A stretch of DNA of 39,377 nucleotides from an uncultured Bacteroidales bacterium. GTDB taxonomy: Bacteria; Bacteroidota; Bacteroidia; Bacteroidales; Muribaculaceae. Location: contig CAMWNF010000008.1 of assembly GCA_947175535.1 (NCBI GenBank), forward strand, positions 1 to 39,377. Reading direction: 5' to 3'. This document shows, piece by piece, positions 33,931 through 39,377 of the stretch; the stretch's first letter is position 1, and every line of letters begins with the position of its first letter. The notes beneath the pieces are model-generated. The model saw only the letters and a program-made list of their open reading frames with translations, was not told the DNA's origin and did not search any database. Made by a program: the position numbers and the translations under genes.

Positions 33931-35004
33931 ATGTTTCCATATTACGCTATTATTTCGTTTCTGCTGCTTTTCGGAGTAGTATCTTTGGATAAAAGAATTA
34001 GTAAATTTAATAATGGTGGTATTTTACTTGTTAGCATAGTCGTAATAATTTTCAGTGGCTGTAGGATGTGTGGATATGATTACTACACGTATTTAGATCA
34101 TTTCAATTCATTACCTGACTTATATGCATATAAACGGCAAGAATCAACGTTTGAGGTTGGTTATGAATATGTGGTTAGTGCTTTTAAGACCTTTTCTAAC
34201 AATTTTAATCTTTTCCTATTTTTTTATGCGTTAGTAACGATATTGATGGTGATTTTTTTAAGTAAAAAATATTCGCCATTGCCTCTACTCTCAGTTGTCT
34301 TATTTTGTGGTCCCTTCCTTTTTGGTCAAATTATGGGACAAATGCGGCAGCCTCTTGCAAACTGTTTGCTTTACATGTGTATTATTCCATTCTTGCTGAG
34401 GAATAAAAAATGGTCTGTGTTTTTCATATCTTTGTTTATCGGATTTTGTTTGCATAAATCAATAATTTTGATTGCTATTTTTTTGCCATTCATGGGGAAA
34501 GTTTATAGTAAGAAACAATTGAAACAGTTTGGCTTAATTAGTATAGGTTGTTTTATTTTAAGTAGCGTAGTGCACAACTATATATTAAATATTATACCGA
34601 ACAGTTTTTTATTAGCTAAAACAGCTATTAATTATCTCAATTCCAATGTGAGCTTTAATTTGGGAATGTTAGAAAGAATTGTATTATTTGTAGTCGTGTT
34701 GTTTTATAGTTGTAAATATAGATTATATGCTGAAAATAAGGTGTTTAGGATTTTTCTTAATTTGTACGGATTAGGAATGTTGTTGTATATATCTTTAATC
34801 CATGTTTCATCAGAATTTGCTGTGCGAGGAACAAATGGATTATATTTCAGTATAATATTTATACTTCCATATTTGATAAAGAAGGCAATCGGAAGAGATA
34901 AAAGTATTCTGATAGTCGGATCAATTTTGTGGTGTTCATATCTACTGGTGTCTTTTGTATTACGACTACCAAATGAATATTATCCCTATCAATCAATTAT
35001 ATAA
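33931..35004 (+). CDS. EpsG-type O-antigen/capsule polymerase (Wzy-like)
   Basis: 357 aa, very hydrophobic with 10 or more membrane helices. SGCRMCGYDYYTYLDHFNSLPD and FEVGYEYVVSAFK match the conserved loop of EpsG/Wzy polymerases (G-x-D-Y-x-x-Y and E-x-G-Y). No signal peptide. It would polymerise flipped repeat units in the periplasm. A 60-nt gap separates it from the preceding glycosyltransferase gene. Confidence 0.85.
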   Translation: MFPYYAIISFLLLFGVVSLDKRISKFNNGGILLVSIVVIIFSGCRMCGYDYYTYLDHFNSLPDLYAYKRQESTFEVGYEYVVSAFKTFSNNFNLFLFFYALVTILMVIFLSKKYSPLPLLSVVLFCGPFLFGQIMGQMRQPLANCLLYMCIIPFLLRNKKWSVFFISLFIGFCLHKSIILIAIFLPFMGKVYSKKQLKQFGLISIGCFILSSVVHNYILNIIPNSFLLAKTAINYLNSNVSFNLGMLERIVLFVVVLFYSCKYRLYAENKVFRIFLNLYGLGMLLYISLIHVSSEFAVRGTNGLYFSIIFILPYLIKKAIGRDKSILIVGSILWCSYLLVSFVLRLPNEYYPYQSII

Positions 35005-35013
35005 TATTATCAA

Positions 35014-36141
35014 ATGAAAATTGCATATACAATCTCGGGTTTATACAATTCGGGGGGGATGGAGAATATTCTGATTCAGAAAGCCAATTACTTGGCAGAT
35101 GTATTAGGCTACGATGTCACGATTATTACAACTGATCAAAAGAATCGGGGAACGTTTTTCGATCTTTCGGATAAAGTAAAAATAGTGGATTTGGCAATTA
35201 ATTACTGCGATGGACTGAGCAGTAAGTTTTGGCTTCTAAAAAAAATATGCCTGATAAGGAAGCATAGAAAGCGTCTTGCAAGCCGTTTGATTTCAGAAAA
35301 ATATGATATTGTGATATCTTTAATGGCATTTGACTTCACATTTCTATGTAAAATAAAAGACGGAAGTCGTAAGATATTGGAGTATCATTTTGCAAAATAT
35401 AGCAAGGTTCATGCAACAAAAAATAATTTAAAAAAACTAATTCAGAAAAAAAGAGCGGATAATTGGAATAATATTGTATCATGTTATGATAAATTTATTG
35501 TTCTAACGGAAGAAGATAAAAGATTGTGGGGCAATCTAAATAATATAGAGGTAATCCCGAATTTTATTAAAAAATTACCTGGGAAAAGTGCCGAGTTAAA
35601 GAATAAACGTGTGTTATCTGTAGGTAGAGCTGATTATCAAAAAGGCTTTGACATGCTCATTGATGCGTGGGAAATAGTCTCAAAAGAACGTCCTGATTGG
35701 AAACTGACTATTGTTGGTGGGGGAGATAAGACGTATTTGGAAAATCAAATCAAGAACTTGAATTTAACCAACACGGTTGAATTATTACCGCCTAATCCAA
35801 AAATTGAGGAAGAGTATCTTAAAAGTTCAATATATGTCCTTAGTTCACGATATGAAGGCCTGCCATTAGTACTCATCGAAGCAATGTCATATGGTCTACC
35901 TATTGTGGCATTCGGTTGTCAATGTGGGCCAAAAGATATTCTGAAGGCCAGTTTCAGTAGCATAGTTGAGTGTGGTAATGTCGTTTTATTGGCACAAGCT
36001 ATTCTTACATGGATAAACTCGGAAGAGAAAAGAATTGAAGCTAGTAAGGCAGCACTGGCAGAAGCAGGAAACTACAATATTGAACAAGTAATGTCTCAGT
36101 GGGATGCCCTTTTTAATTCGCAGAATAATGAACAAGGATAA
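35014..36141 (+). CDS. GT4 family glycosyltransferase
   Basis: 375 aa with GT-B layout. The N-terminus reads IAYTISGLYNSGGMENILIQKANYL, the inter-domain region VLSVGRADYQKGFDMLIDAWEIV, and the donor site SSRYEGLPLVLIEAMSYGLPIVAFGCQCGPKDIL carries the conserved EX7E. It transfers a sugar from an NDP donor to the growing repeat unit. A G7 run (35052-35058) at residues 14-15 is in frame here and could be a second slippage site. Confidence 0.92.
   Translation: MKIAYTISGLYNSGGMENILIQKANYLADVLGYDVTIITTDQKNRGTFFDLSDKVKIVDLAINYCDGLSSKFWLLKKICLIRKHRKRLASRLISEKYDIVISLMAFDFTFLCKIKDGSRKILEYHFAKYSKVHATKNNLKKLIQKKRADNWNNIVSCYDKFIVLTEEDKRLWGNLNNIEVIPNFIKKLPGKSAELKNKRVLSVGRADYQKGFDMLIDAWEIVSKERPDWKLTIVGGGDKTYLENQIKNLNLTNTVELLPPNPKIEEEYLKSSIYVLSSRYEGLPLVLIEAMSYGLPIVAFGCQCGPKDILKASFSSIVECGNVVLLAQAILTWINSEEKRIEASKAALAEAGNYNIEQVMSQWDALFNSQNNEQG
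35052..35058 (+). repeat. G7 run in the GT4 gene
   Basis: Seven G within codons for Ser-Gly-Gly-Met near the N-terminus. It is in frame as sequenced; loss or gain of one G would abolish the glycosyltransferase. Confidence 0.6.
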
Positions 36142-37126
36142 ACTATCAATAATAATCCCGGCATATAATGTGGGCGCGTATATTAATGAGTGCCTCGATT
36201 CAATTGAGCGTCAGACATATCAAAATATTGAAATAATAATTGTTGATGACGGTTCTAAAGATGATACCTATGCAATAGTGAAACGACGAGCAGAGGAATC
36301 AAAATTAGATTATAAAATTTTCACACAAAAAAATTCCGGTCAAAGTTCCGCAAGAAATCGAGGTTTAAGAGAGGCAAGCGGGAAATATATTGTGTTTGTT
36401 GATAGTGATGATTGGTTGCCAACAAGTGACATCCTCGAAAAGATGTATAATGCTATTGAAGAAACAGGATGCGATTACATACAAGGTGGCGTATGTTTTG
36501 TTAAAAATGGAGAAAAAACGAAGGAGTATCTACCTAAGCGGAAGAATGTCCTTCCCGGCTCTGAAATTCTCGTCTCTGCCATAACGCTAGATAGTCTTTA
36601 TACAGGTCCTATTGCTAAAATTTATAATACGACATTCTTAAAATCGAATTCTTTATATTTTATGGAGGGTTTGGTTAACGAGGACACTGCCCATTCAATC
36701 ATGATAGCGGCAAATGCGAAAACAGTCGGCTTTATAAACGATTGTGTTTATTATATCAGAGAAGTAGAAGGATCAACATCGCGAGCTGATTTTAAGCGCA
36801 TGATTACAACTATGCATGAAGTTTTATCACGTACGGAAAATTATCTCTATAGCTTGAATAAATTTGAGGGTGTAAAAAATATTTTTTATGCCAGATATTT
36901 GAGGTCAATGCTATATAATCTATTACAATCATCGCAACGTTTGCCATATAATTCATTTTTAGCTGATTGGAAATTTTGCATGACTAATACCAATTATTTA
37001 AAGTATAGAAATTATTCAAAGTTTCTTCCTTCAGCACATAAACTGCTATATAAATTGTCTAAGTATCCAAAGGTATTTTATTATTCCTTTCGGGGACTAA
37101 ATCAAATTGGTATAAAAATGCATTAA
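36128..37126 (+). CDS. GT2 family glycosyltransferase
   Basis: 332 aa from the ATG at 36128; an ATG at 36104 would add eight residues upstream and overlap the previous gene further. Signature LSIIIPAYNVGAYINECLDSIERQT, IIIVDDGSKDDT, NSGQSSARNRGLREASGKYIVFVDSDDWLP (DXD). The C-terminal third is helical and variable. It overlaps the GT4 gene by 14 nt. Confidence 0.92.
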   Translation: MNKDKLSIIIPAYNVGAYINECLDSIERQTYQNIEIIIVDDGSKDDTYAIVKRRAEESKLDYKIFTQKNSGQSSARNRGLREASGKYIVFVDSDDWLPTSDILEKMYNAIEETGCDYIQGGVCFVKNGEKTKEYLPKRKNVLPGSEILVSAITLDSLYTGPIAKIYNTTFLKSNSLYFMEGLVNEDTAHSIMIAANAKTVGFINDCVYYIREVEGSTSRADFKRMITTMHEVLSRTENYLYSLNKFEGVKNIFYARYLRSMLYNLLQSSQRLPYNSFLADWKFCMTNTNYLKYRNYSKFLPSAHKLLYKLSKYPKVFYYSFRGLNQIGIKMH

Positions 37127-37133
37127 TAATGTT

Positions 37134-37886
37134 ATGGAAAAAGTAAGTATAATCACACCGGCATACAATGCTTCAAAATTCATTTCTAAAACTATTGACT
37201 CTGTTATTGGTCAAAGTTATGGAGATTGGGAAATGCTTATAGTAGATGATGGATCCCGTGATAATACGGCAGAAATCGTTTCAGCATATGCAACATCGGA
37301 TAACAGAATAAAACTTATTCAACAGACGAATGCAGGGTCTGCTGCCGCTCGTAACAATGCACTCAGAAACGCTAGTGGACGATATGTGTGTTTTTTGGAT
37401 GCTGATGATCTTTGGGATTCTGATTTCTTATCCTCTCAGATTTCTTTTATGAAAGAGAAACAATGTGCTCTCGTATTTGCCTCTTATCGGCGAATCAATG
37501 AAGATGGTGAAGAAATTATGGCTCCGTTTATAGTACCGGAAAAAGTTAATTACAAAGGACTCTTAAAAACCTGCTCGATTTCTTGTTTAACGGCGCTCTA
37601 TGATAAAAATGTTGTCGGAGACAACTATTTTAACGAAAATCTTAGAAGTTTGCGAGATGATCTTGTTTTTTGGCTGCAGATTTTAAAAAGGGTACCATTT
37701 GCATACGGTAACAAAGATGTTCTGGCTTCATACAGAGTTTTTTCTGCAAGCACAACTGCAAATAAGAAAAAGGTTATAAAACCTCAGTTTTATGTCTATT
37801 ATAAGGTTGAAAAGCTTGGTTTGGTGAAGAGTGTTTACTATTTATTGAATTGGGCAGTTAATGGTTTTAAAAAATATCATTTGTAA
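37134..37886 (+). CDS. GT2 family glycosyltransferase
   Basis: 250 aa, shorter than its neighbour. Signature VSIITPAYNASKFISKTIDSVIGQS, LIVDDGSRDNTAEIV, NAGSAAARNNALRNASGRYVCFLDADDLWD (DXD), and RSLRDDLVFWLQIL near the base. It likely adds one of the sugars of the repeat unit. The stop overlaps the next ATG by 1 nt (TAATG). Confidence 0.93.
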   Translation: MEKVSIITPAYNASKFISKTIDSVIGQSYGDWEMLIVDDGSRDNTAEIVSAYATSDNRIKLIQQTNAGSAAARNNALRNASGRYVCFLDADDLWDSDFLSSQISFMKEKQCALVFASYRRINEDGEEIMAPFIVPEKVNYKGLLKTCSISCLTALYDKNVVGDNYFNENLRSLRDDLVFWLQILKRVPFAYGNKDVLASYRVFSASTTANKKKVIKPQFYVYYKVEKLGLVKSVYYLLNWAVNGFKKYHL

Positions 37887-39133
37887 TGGATTTAATTATC
37901 GGTGCAGGTGTAACTGGTTTGAGTTACGCTAATTTTACTCAGAATAAATGCTTGGTCGTAGAGGGCAGTGAGTCTCCGGGAGGCTATTGTAAAACTTTAA
38001 AACGCAATGGGTTCGTTTGGGATTACTCCGGCCATTTCTTCCATTTTCGATATCCGGAACTAGAAGCATTCGTATGTAAGAATATACCGGAAGAAGACCT
38101 TGCTCATGTACAAAAGCATACTCAAATATTATATAACGGTAAATATATTGATTTCCCGTTTCAAAAGAATATACACCAGTTAGATAAACAAGAATTTATT
38201 GATTGTTTATACGACTTATTTAATACAAATTCGTCCGATAACGTCTCTACTTTTAAAGAGATGCTTTATGCTAAATTGGGCAGGTCTATAGCCGAAAAAT
38301 TTTTGATTCCCTATAACGAAAAGCTATATGCTTGTGATTTAAATCGCTTGGATATGGAAGCTATGGGACGTTTTTTTCCAAAGGCAACACCAGAAGAAAT
38401 AATCAAAAATTTTAAGGACGGTGACAATCGCTCTTATAATAGCTATTTTACATATCCAAAGGGTGGCGCGATTCAATATATAGATTCTATATTACAAAAT
38501 ATCAATTGTGAGATATTGTATAATACATTTATATCAAAGATTGATATACAAAATAAAATTGCGTATTCTGCTAATGGTCAAGAGTTTAAGTATGATAATC
38601 TTATTTCTACGATGCCTTTCCCGCAGCTATTGGATGTAACAGGACTTGATTATGATAAAACGCTTTTTACATGCAATAAAGTATTAGTTTTCAATTTAGG
38701 TTTTGATAAAAAAGGTTTCGATAAGAAGAATAGTTGGATATATATACCGTCTAAGGACTTTGTGTTCTATCGTATCGGTTATTATGATAATATTCTCTCA
38801 ACGGATCGATTGTCACTATACATTGAAATAGGTATGGCGGAAAATGCTCCGTTGCCCGACGAAAGAGGATTATTAAGCAAGGTTATAGAAGATTTAATTA
38901 AGGCTGGTATCATTGATGACACGTACGAGCTCGTAGATTACCAGACGATCCTTATGAACCCCGCCTACGTGCATGTGAATAAGTTGAGTGCTCAGGCTGT
39001 TGAAAAGTATAAATCACAATTGGAGAAGGATAATATCTATTCAATTGGCCGATATGGAAGTTGGATATATTGCTCTATTGAAGATAATATATTGGAAGCC
39101 AAAGAGCTGGCTGGTCGAGTTTCCAAAGTTTAA
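37886..39133 (+). CDS. FAD-dependent UDP-galactopyranose-mutase-like oxidoreductase
   Basis: 415 aa. The N-terminal FAD-binding motif is IIGAGVTGLSYANF, followed by VVEGSESPGGYCKT (GGxC/GG turn) and an aromatic DYSGHFFHFR stretch. The overall order resembles UDP-galactopyranose mutase and protoporphyrinogen-oxidase-like flavoproteins (YNEKLYACDLNRLDMEAMGRFFPKA in the middle). It may form UDP-galactofuranose or another ring-altered donor. The classical Glf active-site residues cannot be assigned by eye, so the exact reaction is unsure. Last gene of the operon. Confidence 0.8.
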   Translation: MDLIIGAGVTGLSYANFTQNKCLVVEGSESPGGYCKTLKRNGFVWDYSGHFFHFRYPELEAFVCKNIPEEDLAHVQKHTQILYNGKYIDFPFQKNIHQLDKQEFIDCLYDLFNTNSSDNVSTFKEMLYAKLGRSIAEKFLIPYNEKLYACDLNRLDMEAMGRFFPKATPEEIIKNFKDGDNRSYNSYFTYPKGGAIQYIDSILQNINCEILYNTFISKIDIQNKIAYSANGQEFKYDNLISTMPFPQLLDVTGLDYDKTLFTCNKVLVFNLGFDKKGFDKKNSWIYIPSKDFVFYRIGYYDNILSTDRLSLYIEIGMAENAPLPDERGLLSKVIEDLIKAGIIDDTYELVDYQTILMNPAYVHVNKLSAQAVEKYKSQLEKDNIYSIGRYGSWIYCSIEDNILEAKELAGRVSKV

Positions 39134-39212
39134 ATAATTTGAATATATTATTATAGCAAGGAACACATTGTCAAAAATAATGAGGCGTTTTTTGCAATTA
39201 CCGCTTATTATG
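39134..39212. other. Short intergenic stretch after the polysaccharide operon
   Basis: AT-rich, without a recognisable gene. It leads into two terminator hairpins. Confidence 0.5.
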
Positions 39213-39249
39213 GAAGCTGTTGGATTTTATTCTAACAGCTTCTTTCTTA
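39213..39249 (+). terminator. Terminator of the polysaccharide operon
   Basis: GAAGCTGTT (39213-39221) pairs with AACAGCTTC (39234-39242), followed by TTTCTTAT. It is placed 80 nt after the last gene. Confidence 0.75.
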
Positions 39250-39275
39250 TATTATAATGAGAATGCAATGTTGAT

Positions 39276-39322
39276 AAAAACAGTAGCAGGCATTACTGAT
39301 GGTAATGCCTGCTACTGTTTTT
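39276..39322. terminator. Very strong bidirectional terminator beside the tRNA
   Basis: Perfect 21-bp arms (39276-39296 and 39302-39322) with a 5-nt loop. A-run on the left and T-run on the right give a U-tract in both directions. It starts 2 nt from the tRNA 3' end, so it probably terminates the minus-strand tRNA transcript and also backs up the polysaccharide operon terminator. Confidence 0.85.
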
Positions 39323-39324
39323 TG

Positions 39325-39377
39325 CGGAGTGACCGAGATTCGAACTCGGGATACGCTTTTGGCGTATACACGCTTTC
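39325..39377 (-). tRNA. tRNA-Ser (partial, anticodon NGA)
   Basis: The reverse complement of the window end gives a tRNA 3' half: a GAAAGCGTG segment (anticodon GA and 3' anticodon stem), a long variable arm (ATACGC/GCGTAT), a T-arm with TTCGAAT loop (CCGAG/CTCGG), acceptor TCACTCC and discriminator G. The long variable arm is class II, and G35-A36 as read from the stem position fits the serine UCN family. The 5' half lies outside the window. CCA is not encoded. Confidence 0.85.

Noticed and set aside
1-39377. CRISPR arrays and insertion sequences
   Set aside because: No regularly spaced direct repeats, transposase genes or terminal inverted repeats were seen.

Overview
The window looks like a chromosomal segment of a gut Bacteroidales bacterium, most likely Muribaculaceae-like. 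Evidence: Bacteroidetes-type promoters (TAnnTTTG at -7, sometimes with TTG/TTTG about 20 nt upstream), little use of strong Shine-Dalgarno sites, Bacteroidetes-typical families (DUF4491, DUF3098, DUF4465, DUF2807, DUF4855, carboxypeptidase-regulatory TonB receptors, DUF4369 lipoproteins) and the ftsX-DUF3098-uppP-truB-queA order. Family assignments come from reading motifs, not from database searches.

Positions 1-25000 are mostly core and housekeeping. In order: a possible orphan leader peptide (169-267); a thioredoxin-fold lipoprotein without CXXC, a HIT protein and GreA (minus); a nitroreductase (plus); two glycosyltransferases (minus); a DUF4491 membrane protein; a long-chain acyl-CoA ligase; a TonB receptor with a small His-rich partner; the ftsX-DUF3098-uppP-truB-queA operon (plus); and a minus-strand operon that runs from three nonulosonate-type sugar activation genes into obgE, prmC and recX. 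Plus-strand genes follow for a DUF4465 lipoprotein, DusB, two DUF2807-like proteins and a DUF4855 protein with a secretion-type C-terminal domain.

Positions 25184-39133 are a surface polysaccharide locus. A WecA/MraY-like initiating phosphoglycosyltransferase lies on the minus strand. Across a 512-nt intergenic region, a plus-strand operon begins with an unusual fusion: an N-terminal tyrosine-recombinase-like fold lacking the recognisable catalytic residues, joined to a C-terminal UpxY/NusG-like antiterminator. Then come a Wzx flippase, a deacetylase-like gene split at a G9 tract (a candidate phase-variation switch), a radical SAM enzyme, a pyruvyltransferase-like protein, four glycosyltransferases, a Wzy-type polymerase and a UDP-galactopyranose-mutase-like flavoprotein. 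From the flippase on the DNA is visibly more AT-rich than the core, which suggests an acquired or exchangeable cassette. Two strong terminator hairpins and a partial tRNA-Ser (minus strand) close the window.

How the genes may work together: the WecA-like enzyme loads the first sugar phosphate on undecaprenyl phosphate, the glycosyltransferases extend it, tailoring enzymes (pyruvyltransferase, deacetylase, radical SAM, mutase-like) modify it, Wzx flips it and Wzy polymerises it. The fusion protein probably lets RNA polymerase read through the long operon. UppP, encoded elsewhere in the window, recycles the undecaprenyl carrier.
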